Positions 34,881-41,935 of a DNA stretch of 64,000 nucleotides are shown here, in pieces. The stretch comes from Marmoricola endophyticus (GTDB taxonomy: Bacteria; Actinomycetota; Actinomycetes; Propionibacteriales; Nocardioidaceae), in NCBI RefSeq assembly GCF_014644415.1, contig NZ_BMKQ01000001.1, positions 310,001-374,000 of the forward strand, read 5' to 3'. Position numbers and translations under genes: made by a program. Every line of letters begins with the position of its first letter. Position 1 is the stretch's first letter. The notes below the pieces were generated by a model. It saw nothing but the letters and a program-made list of their open reading frames with translations. It was not told where the DNA came from and searched no databases.

Positions 34881-35812
34881 GCGCCCTCCTCGACGTCTCG
34901 GGGCTGTCGGTCGCCCGCGGCGGCGCACGGGTGGTGCACGACGTCGACCTGTCGGTCGCGCCCGGAGAGGTCGTCGCCCTGCTCGGCCCCAACGGTGCGG
35001 GGAAGAGCACGCTGCTGGAGTGCCTCGGAGGCGTGGCGCCGGCCGCCGCGGGAAGCGTGAGCCGCCACGGGCGTGTGGCGACGGTGCTGCAGGCACCCGG
35101 GCTCGCCCGTCGCACCGTCCGCGCCAACGTCGAGCTCGCGCTCGCGTGGTGGGGCGTGCCCCGCCCCGGGCGGCGCACCCGGGCCATGGAGGCGCTCGAG
35201 CAGATGAGCGCGGCGCACCTGGCCGCGCGACCCTCGGCAGCGCTGTCGGGAGGCGAGCGCCGGCGCGTGCACGTGGCTCGCGGCGTGGCCTGCCGGCCGG
35301 ACGTACTCCTCCTCGACGAGCCGTTCGCCGGCCTCGACGGCGAGACCCACCAGTCGCTGGTCGAGGACACCTCCTCGGCGCTGCGAGACGCGTCCGGTGC
35401 CGTGGTCGTCGTCGTCCACGACCGTGCGGACGCGTGGGCACTCGCCGATCGGGTCGTCGTCCTCACCGAGGGACGGGTGGTCGCCGACGGTCCGCCGCGC
35501 GACCTGCTGGCCGCGCCGCCGACCGCACAGGTCGCACGCTTCCTCGGGTACGACGGCCACCTCGCGGAGTCAGGCGGCTCCCTGCTGACCCGTCCCGCCC
35601 ACGTGCGCGTCTCGGCCGACGGCGCGCTGGCCGGCCGGGTCGTCCGCGTCGTCGGCACCGAGGACGGTGTCCTGCTCGACGTCGAGGTCGCGGACGGGCG
35701 GCTGCGCTGCCGGGACGCGGGGGAGTGGCGCGTGGGCGACGGCGTGCGGCTCGACGTCGCCGGCGGTGTGTCGTACGACGTCGAGGGGCGGCGACGCACC
35801 GGCCGGCACTAG
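34877..35812 (+). CDS. TupC-like ABC transporter ATPase
   Basis: A 311-aa ABC ATPase. LLGPNGAGKSTLLECLGG near 36-53 is Walker A, LSGGERRRVHVARG near 125 the signature and VLLLDEPFAGLDG near 147 Walker B. VVVVHDRADA near 177 is the H-loop, with HDRADA where HDxxEA is usual. After about residue 225 a C-terminal extension (about 235-305) rich in Val and Asp looks like a TOBE-type regulatory domain, as in ModC. It closes the operon. The next element begins on its stop codon: the terminal repeat at 35809 includes the TAG. Confidence 0.88.
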   Translation: MSALLDVSGLSVARGGARVVHDVDLSVAPGEVVALLGPNGAGKSTLLECLGGVAPAAAGSVSRHGRVATVLQAPGLARRTVRANVELALAWWGVPRPGRRTRAMEALEQMSAAHLAARPSAALSGGERRRVHVARGVACRPDVLLLDEPFAGLDGETHQSLVEDTSSALRDASGAVVVVVHDRADAWALADRVVVLTEGRVVADGPPRDLLAAPPTAQVARFLGYDGHLAESGGSLLTRPAHVRVSADGALAGRVVRVVGTEDGVLLDVEVADGRLRCRDAGEWRVGDGVRLDVAGGVSYDVEGRRRTGRH

Positions 35813-35974
35813 GGCGCGTTGCTAAACCCATGGCCTGCTCCGCGCCGCCCATCACGCACGCTGGCTGCGTTGCGCTCGCTTGACGGGCCACCGGCCCGCC
35901 TGCGCTCCCGCGCCTTGCCATCGCACGCGCTGGACGACGCTCGCGACGGCCAGCGGTTTAGCAACACACCCTAG
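35809..35974. repeat. 166-bp element with terminal inverted repeats
   Basis: CTAGGGCGCGTTGCTAAACC at 35809-35828 is matched by the complement of the right end, CTAGGGTGTGTTGCTAAACC (35955-35974), 18 of 20 identical, and similarity continues to about 26 bases. No open frame with a recognisable domain lies inside. The left end contains the stop codon of the ATPase gene. It could be a small non-autonomous element or a structured 3' end acting as terminator. Confidence 0.65.
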
Positions 35975-36016
35975 TGCCCTGCGCACGAGATCATCAGACG
36001 GTTGGCGCCGCCATGG

Positions 36017-36104
36017 CACGCACCTCGCTGCGTTGGCCTCGCTGGGAAAGACGCCCGGTATGCCTGCGCGACGCCGCCTTGCGATGCACGCACCCTGGCG
36101 ACGC
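36017..36104. repeat. diverged second copy of the element core
   Basis: This stretch aligns with 35853-35940: CACGCAC, CTGCGTTG, GCCTGCGC, CGCCTTGC and GACGC occur in the same order and similar spacing. Together with the 166-bp element it fills the 334-base gene-free gap at 35813-36146. No terminal repeats are visible around this copy. Confidence 0.5.
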
Positions 36105-36134
36105 GAACGTCCAAGCATCTCGCACGCAGGCCAC

Positions 36135-36140
36135 TAGAGT
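36135..36140 (+). promoter_or_regulatory. -10 hexamer, leaderless type
   Basis: TAGAGT ends six bases before the ATG of the MerR-TOBE regulator at 36147; no Shine-Dalgarno sequence is present. Confidence 0.5.
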
Positions 36141-36146
36141 CGCCCC

Positions 36147-36521
36147 ATGGCGGAGTACCTGCGCATCGGCGAGGTGGCTACCGCGCTCGGCGTCTCCGTC
36201 GACACGCTGCGCCGCTGGGAGAGCCAGGGCCGGGTCGCCTTCGAGCGGCACAACAACCAGCGGGTGCTGCGTGCGGAGGACCTTCAGCCTCTGATGGCCG
36301 GACTCACTCGCGCGTCGGCGACCTCGTCCGCGCGCAACCGGATGCCGGGCGTCGTGACGTCGGTGGAGCGCGACGGCGTGATGGCGAAGGTCGAGATGGC
36401 CTGCGGCGACTACCGGATCGTGTCCCTGATGAGCCGCGAGGCCGCCGACGACCTCGGCCTCGAGCCGGGCTCGCCCGCCACCGCGGTGGTCAAGGCCACC
36501 ACCGTGATCGTCGAGCAGTAG
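36147..36521 (+). CDS. MerR-type HTH plus TOBE (Mop) domain regulator
   Basis: A 124-aa two-domain protein. Residues about 4-48 are a MerR-type winged helix-turn-helix (YLRIGEVATALGVSVDTLRR, WESQGRVAFERHNNQRVL). Residues about 64-124 are a TOBE/Mop domain: RNRMPGVVTSVERDGVMAKV followed by SREAADDLGLEPGSPATAVV and KATTVIVE. Mop domains bind molybdate or tungstate, so this is most likely the oxyanion sensor of the upstream Tup-like operon. Unlike ModE it has one TOBE unit and a MerR-like rather than LysR-like head. Whether it represses or activates cannot be told. Confidence 0.8.
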   Translation: MAEYLRIGEVATALGVSVDTLRRWESQGRVAFERHNNQRVLRAEDLQPLMAGLTRASATSSARNRMPGVVTSVERDGVMAKVEMACGDYRIVSLMSREAADDLGLEPGSPATAVVKATTVIVEQ

Positions 36522-36574
36522 CCGAGACGCCGCACCCGGCGGGTGGCGACGCCCCGGACGCGCCGCCTCGCGGG

Positions 36575-37447
36575 TCAGTCCTGGAGGGCGCCGATCGCGT
36601 CGGCGACGGCGAGGGTGCGCTGCGCGGACTCGACGTGCAGGTTCTCCACCATCTTGCCGTTGTACGTCACCACGCCGGACCCCTTGCCGTCCTCCCAGGC
36701 CGCGATCAGCCCGCGGGCGTCCTCGACGGCCGCCTCGGACGGGGCGAACTCGGTGTTGGCGCCCTCGACCTGCCCGGGGTGGATCAGCGTCTTGCCGTCG
36801 AAGCCCATCTCGCGGCCCTGGCGGCACTCGGCGAGGAAGCCGTCGGTGTCCTTCACGTCGTTGTAGACCCCGTCGAGGATCGCGATCCCCGCGGCCCGGG
36901 CGGCGAGCAGTGCCTGGTGCAGCGACGGCAGGATCGGCGCCCGCCCGGGGACGTGCTCGGCGTACAGCTCCTTGACCAGGTCGTTGGTGCCCATCACGAA
37001 ACAGGCCAGGCGGTCCGAGGCCCGCGCGATGGACAGCACGTCGAGGATCGCCACCGGCGTCTCGATCATCGCCCAGAGCCTGGTGTGCTCGGGCGCGCCG
37101 GCCTCCTCCATTGCCGCGACGAGCGCGACCACCTCGTCGGCACTGTTCACCTTGGGTACGACGATCGCGTCCGGGCCGGCGGCGCTCGCGGCGGCGAGGT
37201 CGTCGTCGTGCCACTCGGTCCCGATCCCGTTGACCCGGATGGTCAGCTCGCGGCGCCCGTACTCGCCGGACGCGGCCGCCGTGCAGGCCGCCTCCCGAGC
37301 GGCCGGCTTGGCGTCGGGGGCGACGGCGTCCTCGAGGTCGAGGATCAGCCCGTCGCAGGCGATCGACTTCGCCTTCTCCAGCGCCCGCTCGTTGGAGGAG
37401 GGCATGTAGAGCACGGAGCGGCGCGGCCGCAGGACGTCGGCGCTCAT
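36575..37447 (-). CDS. CitE-like CoA-ester lyase (HpcH/HpaI family)
   Basis: A 290-aa TIM-barrel lyase. RRSVLYMPSSNERALEKAKS near 7-26 is the CoA-binding start, LILDLEDAVAP near 33 the first acidic motif, and IMVPKVN-like VVPKVNSADEV near 86 follows. WAMIETPVAIL near 118 brings the catalytic Glu, and GFDGKTLIHPGQVEGANTEF near 210 ends the core. Free-standing CitE homologues in actinobacteria cleave malyl-CoA-type or citramalyl-CoA-type thioesters to acetyl-CoA or propionyl-CoA plus a 2-oxoacid; the exact substrate is unknown. Its ATG overlaps the stop of the next lyase gene by 4 bases, so both are made together. Confidence 0.82.
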   Translation of the reverse strand: MSADVLRPRRSVLYMPSSNERALEKAKSIACDGLILDLEDAVAPDAKPAAREAACTAAASGEYGRRELTIRVNGIGTEWHDDDLAAASAAGPDAIVVPKVNSADEVVALVAAMEEAGAPEHTRLWAMIETPVAILDVLSIARASDRLACFVMGTNDLVKELYAEHVPGRAPILPSLHQALLAARAAGIAILDGVYNDVKDTDGFLAECRQGREMGFDGKTLIHPGQVEGANTEFAPSEAAVEDARGLIAAWEDGKGSGVVTYNGKMVENLHVESAQRTLAVADAIGALQD

Positions 37448-38532
37448 GCGTCCACCTCGATCGCGTCGTACTGCTTCTTCAGCTCCGGGTCGACGGCCGC
37501 CAGCTGCTCGGCGAGCTGCACCATCACCAGGCACTGCTTGCAGGAGGCGTCGTCCTCCATCTTCCCGTCGAGCATCACGGCGCCGGTGCCGTCGCCCATC
37601 GCGGCGACGACTCGACGCGCGTGGGTCACGTCCTCCACGGACGGGCTGAAGACGCTGTTGGCGATGGCGATCTGCTTGGGGTGCAGGCTCCAGGTGCCCA
37701 CGCAGCCGAGCAGGTAGGCGTTGCGGAACTGGTCCTCGCACGCGACGACGTCCGCGATGTCGCCGAACGGCCCGTAGAACGGGTAGATCCCGTTGCTCAC
37801 GCACGCGTCGACCATCCGCGAGATCGTGTAGTGCCACAGGTCCTGCTGGTACGTCGTCCGCTGGGCGTTGATGGACTCCTCGCTGCCGTCCGCGGGGTCC
37901 TGGCGCACCAGGTAGCCCGGGTGGCCGCCGCCGACGCGGGTGGTCTTCATCCGCCGGTCGGCGGCCATGTCGGCCGGGCCGAGCGAGATGCCCTGCATCC
38001 GCGGCGACGCCGCGCAGATCTCCTCGACGTTGACCATCCCGCGGGCGGTCTCGAGGATCGCGTGCACCATCAGCGGCTGGTCGAGCCCGGCCTTGGCCTC
38101 GAGCTGGGCCAGCAGCCGGTCGACGTAGTGGATGTCCTCGGCGCCCTCGACCTTCGGCACCATGATCACGTCGAGCACGTCGCCGATCTCGGTGACCAGC
38201 GTCGTCAGGTCGTCCAGGCCCCACGGCGAGTCGAGGGCGTTGACCCGGGTCCACAGCTGGGTGGGCCCGCGCCGTGCGCCGAGCGTCTCGGTCTCCTTGG
38301 CGATGCGTACGAGTCCGTCGCGGGCCGCGTCCTTGTTCTCGGCCTTGACCGCGTCCTCCAGGTTCCCGAGGAGCACGTCGACCGTCCCGACCATGTCCGG
38401 CACCTTGGCCGCCATCTTCGGGTTGGACGGGTCGAAGAAGTGGATCGCCCGTGAAGGTCGAGCCGGGATCTCGCGGAGCGGGTCGGGGGCACCGACCGCC
38501 AACGGGCGGAAGAAGTCCTTGGCTGAGCGCAT
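37444..38532 (-). CDS. malyl-CoA-lyase-like CoA-ester lyase (HpcH/HpaI family)
   Basis: A 362-aa member of the same superfamily, longer than the CitE type. FFDPSNPKMAAKVPDM near 33-48 is the nucleotide/CoA region, LLGNLEDAVKAENKD near 55 the LEDAV motif and VIMVPKVEGAEDI near 122 follows. ILETARGMVNVEEI near 158 carries the catalytic Glu, and GCVGTWSLHPKQIAIAN near 275 the C-terminal core. It resembles malyl-CoA/beta-methylmalyl-CoA lyases. ATG 38532 is preceded at seven bases by TAGGTT; an upstream in-frame ATG at 38556 is less likely. It is the first gene of the two-gene unit with the CitE-like enzyme. Confidence 0.8.
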   Translation of the reverse strand: MRSAKDFFRPLAVGAPDPLREIPARPSRAIHFFDPSNPKMAAKVPDMVGTVDVLLGNLEDAVKAENKDAARDGLVRIAKETETLGARRGPTQLWTRVNALDSPWGLDDLTTLVTEIGDVLDVIMVPKVEGAEDIHYVDRLLAQLEAKAGLDQPLMVHAILETARGMVNVEEICAASPRMQGISLGPADMAADRRMKTTRVGGGHPGYLVRQDPADGSEESINAQRTTYQQDLWHYTISRMVDACVSNGIYPFYGPFGDIADVVACEDQFRNAYLLGCVGTWSLHPKQIAIANSVFSPSVEDVTHARRVVAAMGDGTGAVMLDGKMEDDASCKQCLVMVQLAEQLAAVDPELKKQYDAIEVDA

Positions 38533-38539
38533 GGATCGG

Positions 38540-38545
38540 AACCTA
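38540..38545 (-). promoter_or_regulatory. -10 hexamer, leaderless type
   Basis: TAGGTT on the minus strand ends seven bases before the ATG at 38532. Confidence 0.45.
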
Positions 38546-38611
38546 GCAGCGGTCATCGGCGTCGTGACCCGGTGCGGGCTGTGGGGGATCCCTCACGCCG
38601 ATGACGCGACC

Positions 38612-38617
38612 TAGGCT
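38612..38617 (+). promoter_or_regulatory. -10 hexamer, leaderless type
   Basis: TAGGCT ends six bases before the GTG at 38624. Confidence 0.5.
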
Positions 38618-38623
38618 GGGTGC

Positions 38624-38911
38624 GTGAGCACTCCCGTCCCGACCGAGCGGCGTCCGTCGCCGACGCCCCCGGCCTCCCCGGACCCGACCGGCGCGCTCTT
38701 CGGGTCCTCCTCGGTCGCGGTCCACCTGGTCCGCGGCGTGGTCGGGCTGGTCCTCCTCGTCGGTGCGCTCGTGCTGGCCGGGGACCACCCGTGGGCCCTG
38801 CTCGGGCTGGTCGGCACGGTCGTGGCCTGGCGCGGCTGCCCGACCTGCTGGGCGATGGGCCTGGTCGCCACCCGCGAGCGGTGCGCCGAGGGACGGTGCG
38901 GTCGGCGGTAG
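38624..38911 (+). CDS. small membrane protein of unknown function
   Basis: A 95-aa protein with a Pro/Ser/Thr-rich N terminus, then two hydrophobic helices (about 33-52 and 56-72) and a Cys-containing end, RGCPTCWAMGLVATRERCAE. The two-helix hairpin followed by CPxC resembles DUF2892/YgaP-like inner-membrane proteins, though the match is not strong. It has its own leaderless-type promoter and is divergent from the lyase pair. Confidence 0.6.
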   Translation: MSTPVPTERRPSPTPPASPDPTGALFGSSSVAVHLVRGVVGLVLLVGALVLAGDHPWALLGLVGTVVAWRGCPTCWAMGLVATRERCAEGRCGRR

Positions 38912-38966
38912 CCCACCGGCGTTCGGTACGTTCACCTCGGACGACCAAGCGCGGAGAGGTGTGAGG

Positions 38967-39278
38967 GTGAGACTGCGGGCGGGTGTGCTGGGCGCGACGA
39001 CGCTCGTCCTGGTGACCGCGGCGTGCGGCGGAGGACGGCCCAGCGGCGACGAGATCTCGGACACGCTCCAGAAGGGCGTCTCGACCTCCGGCGGCTCCGA
39101 CGTGAAGCTGACCGAGCAGCAGGCCGACTGCGCGGCGAAGGTGTTCCTCGCCTCCGACCTCTCCGACGAGGCGCTGCGCGCGGTCGCCGACGGCGAGCGG
39201 GGCTACAAGCTGAGCACGACCGACGAGGACGCGGAGGCCAAGATCCAGCCCCAGCTCGCCGACTGCGTGACCGGCTGA
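38967..39278 (+). CDS. small lipoprotein of unknown function
   Basis: A 103-aa lipoprotein: VRLRAGVLGATTLVLVTAAC gives a basic start, a short hydrophobic core and a lipobox-like TAAC (Cys 20). The mature part is acidic and helical, with two more Cys (ADCAAKVF and LADCVTG) in positions that could pair. Similar short DxC/CxxK-containing lipoproteins occur in mycobacteria and Nocardioides. GAGAGG eight bases upstream favours GTG 38967 over GTG 38961. It converges on map with a six-base gap. Confidence 0.65.
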   Translation: MRLRAGVLGATTLVLVTAACGGGRPSGDEISDTLQKGVSTSGGSDVKLTEQQADCAAKVFLASDLSDEALRAVADGERGYKLSTTDEDAEAKIQPQLADCVTG

Positions 39279-39284
39279 GCGGAC

Positions 39285-40067
39285 TCAGGCGGCCGCGCGG
39301 TCCCCGCGGTCGGTCAGCACGATGGCCTCGTCCATCGTGATGGCGACGGTGTGCTCCATGTGGGCGCCGCGCGACCCGTCCTGGGCGCGGATCGTCCAGC
39401 CGTCGGGGTCCGTGAAGATCTCGTCGGTGGTGTGCAGGAACCACGGCTCGATCGCGATCACCAGCCCCGGCCGCAGCCGCAGACCACGGCCGGCCCTGCC
39501 GTCGTTGGGCACGTGCGGGTCGCCGTGCATGGTGCGGCCCACGCCGTGCCCGCCGAACTGGGTGTTGACCCCCAGCCCGGCACCGCGGGCCACCTCACCG
39601 ATCGCCGCCGAGATGTCGCCGAGGCGGTTGCCGGCCCGAGCCTGCGCGATGCCGGCGTCGAGCGCGCGCGAGGTCGTCTCGATGAGGTCGAGGTCCTCCT
39701 GGCGGGCCGTGCCCACCACCATGCTGTAGGCCGAGTCCGAGACCCAGCCGTCGACCGCGCACGCGAAGTCAACGCTGAGCAGGTCGCCGTCGGCCAGCAC
39801 GTAGTCGTGCGGGAGCCCGTGCAGGACGGCGTCGTTCACCGACGTGCACAGGACCTTGCCGAAGGGCATCGCGCCGAACGACGGGTGGTAGTCGATGTAG
39901 CAGGACTCCGCGCCGCGGTCGCGGATCATCGCGTGGGCGAGCTCGTCGAGCTCGAGGAGGTTGACGCCGACGTCGGCCTTGGCCTTCAGCGCCGTGACGA
40001 CCTCGGCGACGAAGCGGCCGGCGGGACGCATCTGCTCGATCTCGGCGGGGGAGCGCAGTTCGATCAC
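39285..40067 (-). CDS. map: methionine aminopeptidase, type I
   Basis: A 260-aa MetAP that removes the initiator Met from new proteins. All five metal ligands are visible: Asp in [19 protein letters not shown] (two Asp about 11 apart, near 99 and 110), His in [10 protein letters not shown] near 173, Glu in IAIEPWF near 207 and Glu in HMEHTVAIT near 238. No N-terminal SH3 or zinc-finger extension is present. Start is GTG 40067 with TACGCT seven bases upstream. It is divergent from the clpP pair. Actinobacteria usually keep two map genes, so this may be one of them. Confidence 0.93.
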   Translation of the reverse strand: MIELRSPAEIEQMRPAGRFVAEVVTALKAKADVGVNLLELDELAHAMIRDRGAESCYIDYHPSFGAMPFGKVLCTSVNDAVLHGLPHDYVLADGDLLSVDFACAVDGWVSDSAYSMVVGTARQEDLDLIETTSRALDAGIAQARAGNRLGDISAAIGEVARGAGLGVNTQFGGHGVGRTMHGDPHVPNDGRAGRGLRLRPGLVIAIEPWFLHTTDEIFTDPDGWTIRAQDGSRGAHMEHTVAITMDEAIVLTDRGDRAAA

Positions 40068-40074
40068 GGGCCCG

Positions 40075-40080
40075 AGCGTA
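40075..40080 (-). promoter_or_regulatory. -10 hexamer, leaderless type (map)
   Basis: TACGCT on the minus strand ends seven bases before the GTG of map at 40067. Confidence 0.45.
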
Positions 40081-40157
40081 CGGCGCCCGACCGAGTGGTG
40101 CCGGGGGCGGGCCCGGCCGTCGGCAGATCGTCTGCGCGCGGATCAGCGCACAGCAGA

Positions 40158-40172
40158 TCCGCGCTGGGCAGA
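40158..40172 (+). promoter_or_regulatory. PopR-like box upstream of the clpP pair
   Basis: TCCGCGCTGGGCAGA matches the palindrome reported for Streptomyces PopR, TCTGCC-N3-GGCAGA, at 10 of 12 defined positions, with a perfect right half. It lies 68 bases before the ATG of the first clpP gene. Confidence 0.5.
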
Positions 40173-40239
40173 AGCCGTCGTGGTGGGCGGGCGCGGCAGC
40201 CCACGCTGGCCGCGTACCGCCCACGACGAAGGAGACGAC

Positions 40240-40866
40240 ATGACACAAGCACCCACCACCCCCGTGGGGTCGCTGGACGACCAGCTGACCGCACGGCTGC
40301 TGCACCAGCGCATCATCGTTCTCGGCCAGGAGGTCGAGGACGGCATCGCCAACCGGCTGTGCGCCGAGCTGCTGCTGCTCTCGGCGGAGGACCCGAACGC
40401 CGACATCAGCCTCTACATCAACTCTCCCGGCGGCTCGGTCTCGGCGGGCCTGGCCATCTACGACACGATGCGGCTGATCCCGAACGACGTCAGCACGCTG
40501 GCGATGGGGCTGGCCGCGAGCATGGGGCAGTTCCTGCTCTCGGCCGGTACGCCGGGCAAGCGTTACGCACTGCCGCACGCACGGGTGCTGATGCACCAGG
40601 GCTCGGCCGGGATCGGCGGCACGGCGGTCGACATCGAGATCCAGGCGGAGAACCTCGAGCACACCAAGCGTGTGGTGCTCGGGCTGATCGCCGAGCACAC
40701 GGGGCAGCCCCGGGAGACCGTCGAGCGCGACTCCGACCGCGATCGCTGGTTCAGTGCCGAGCAGGCGCTCGACTACGGCTTCGTCGACCAGGTGCTCAGC
40801 GACGTGGCCGCCGTGACGCCGGCCCGCGGCCACCGCGGCATGGGGATGGGGGCGAGCGCCCGATGA
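40240..40866 (+). CDS. ClpP family serine protease (ClpP3-like)
   Basis: A 208-aa ClpP peptidase subunit. [13 protein letters not shown] near 94 has the nucleophile Ser, [10 protein letters not shown] near 122 the His and [11 protein letters not shown] near 170 the Asp. [20 protein letters not shown] near 52 is the oxyanion/handle strand. It forms barrel-shaped 14-mers with a partner subunit and degrades substrates fed by Clp ATPases. It overlaps the second clpP gene by 4 bases. No tig or clpX is adjacent, and a PopR/ClgR-type gene follows, which fits the accessory clpP3-clpP4 locus of Streptomyces rather than the essential clpP1-clpP2 one. AAGGAG precedes the ATG. Confidence 0.88.
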   Translation: MTQAPTTPVGSLDDQLTARLLHQRIIVLGQEVEDGIANRLCAELLLLSAEDPNADISLYINSPGGSVSAGLAIYDTMRLIPNDVSTLAMGLAASMGQFLLSAGTPGKRYALPHARVLMHQGSAGIGGTAVDIEIQAENLEHTKRVVLGLIAEHTGQPRETVERDSDRDRWFSAEQALDYGFVDQVLSDVAAVTPARGHRGMGMGASAR

Positions 40867-41465
40867 CCTCCTACACCATCCCGAGCGTCGTGGAGAAGAC
40901 GCTCCACGGTGAGCGGGCGGTCGACATCTACAGCAGGCTGCTCTCAGACCGGATCGTCTACATCGGCACCGAGGTCGACGACGGCGTCGCCAACGTCGTC
41001 ATCGCTCAGCTCCTGCACCTGGAGTCGGAGAGCCCGACGGCGCCGATCGACCTCTACCTCAACTCCCCGGGCGGATCGGTGACAGCGATGTTCGCGATCT
41101 ACGACGCGATGCAGTACGTCGCCGCACCCGTGGCCACCATCTGCGTCGGGCAGGCGGCCTCGTCGGCGGCGATCCTGCTCGCCGGCGGCGAGCGGGGGCG
41201 GCGGATGGTGCTGCCGCGCTCGCGGGTCGTGCTGCACCAGCCCTCCGGCGGCGGGCAGGGCACGCTGCCCGACCTCGCGCTGCAGGCGGCGGAGATCGTC
41301 CGCCTGCGCAGCGAGATGGAGGACGTGCTCGCCGCGCACACCGGGCAGAGCGTGGACAAGCTGCGCGCGGACACCGCGCGCGACCTCGTGCTCACCGCGC
41401 AGGGCGCGGTCGACTACGGGCTGGCGGACACCGTGCTGGCCAGCCGCAAGCGGGTCGCCGCCTGA
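40863..41465 (+). CDS. ClpP family serine protease (ClpP4-like)
   Basis: A 200-aa ClpP subunit. [16 protein letters not shown] near 94 has the nucleophile Ser, [11 protein letters not shown] near 121 the His and [11 protein letters not shown] near 170 the Asp. [20 protein letters not shown] near 62 is the conserved core strand. The pair with the upstream gene is translationally coupled (ATGA), so the two subunits are probably made in equal amounts and mix in one barrel. The residue after the catalytic Ser differs (SSA against SMG), as usual between paired actinobacterial ClpPs. Confidence 0.88.
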   Translation: MTSYTIPSVVEKTLHGERAVDIYSRLLSDRIVYIGTEVDDGVANVVIAQLLHLESESPTAPIDLYLNSPGGSVTAMFAIYDAMQYVAAPVATICVGQAASSAAILLAGGERGRRMVLPRSRVVLHQPSGGGQGTLPDLALQAAEIVRLRSEMEDVLAAHTGQSVDKLRADTARDLVLTAQGAVDYGLADTVLASRKRVAA

Positions 41466-41476
41466 CGAGGGCCGAC

Positions 41477-41839
41477 TCAGACGGCGAGGGCGACCGGACC
41501 GGTCGGGCGGCCGGGTCCGGTCGTCCGGCTGGTCAGGTCGCGCGCACCGGCCAGCTGCCGGGTGACGCGGTAGGTGAGGTCGACCAGCCGGAGCTCCAGC
41601 GCTCCCGCGATCGCGTCGAGGACCTCCGAGCTCGGCTCCTTGCGGCCGCGCTCGACCTCCGAGAGGTACGCCGTCGAGATGCCGGCCCGCTCGGCCACGT
41701 CACCGAGGGTGCGCTCGGCGTCGTGCCGGGCCCGACGGATCTCCGCACCGACCGCCTCGCGCCACAGCGGCGGCAGCGGCTCAGGCTCGCGAACAGGCTC
41801 GGGACGCTGCGTGGACCGGAGGCGGACGACGTCACCCAT
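41477..41839 (-). CDS. popR: XRE-family regulator, PopR/ClgR type
   Basis: A 120-aa DNA-binding protein. The helix-turn-helix RTLGDVAERAGISTAYLSEV (ERTLGDV... near 42-62) followed by ERGRKEPSSEVLDAI is the ClgR/PopR signature. The tail ends in PVALAV. In Streptomyces, PopR activates clpP3-clpP4 and is itself degraded by ClpP through its C-terminal alanines; the hydrophobic end here could play the same part. Its location next to a clpP pair, and a PopR-like box in its own upstream region (41880-41894) and in front of clpP, support the assignment. ClgR remains the alternative. The start has TAGGGT six bases upstream. Confidence 0.72.
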   Translation of the reverse strand: MGDVVRLRSTQRPEPVREPEPLPPLWREAVGAEIRRARHDAERTLGDVAERAGISTAYLSEVERGRKEPSSEVLDAIAGALELRLVDLTYRVTRQLAGARDLTSRTTGPGRPTGPVALAV

Positions 41840-41845
41840 GCCGCG

Positions 41846-41851
41846 ACCCTA
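41846..41851 (-). promoter_or_regulatory. -10 hexamer, leaderless type (popR-like gene)
   Basis: TAGGGT on the minus strand ends six bases before the ATG at 41839. Confidence 0.5.
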
Positions 41852-41879
41852 GACCGGCCCGCCGACAGGCGGCCGGAGG

Positions 41880-41894
41880 TTCGCCGAGGGCAGA
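41880..41894 (+). promoter_or_regulatory. PopR/ClgR-like box between the regulator and the F420-type gene
   Basis: TTCGCCGAGGGCAGA matches the PopR palindrome at 10 of 12 positions. With the preceding base it also fits the Streptomyces ClgR box GTTCGC-N5-GCG at 8 of 9. It lies at the -35 zone for the regulator gene on the minus strand and just before TAGGGT (41901-41906) for the gene on the plus strand. Confidence 0.45.
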
Positions 41895-41935
41895 AAACCC
41901 TAGGGTGAGGCGACCACCACGACGAGGAGGACCGC

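Noticed and set aside
35809-35974. Insertion sequence
   Set aside because: No transposase frame and only 166 bp; at most a non-autonomous element.
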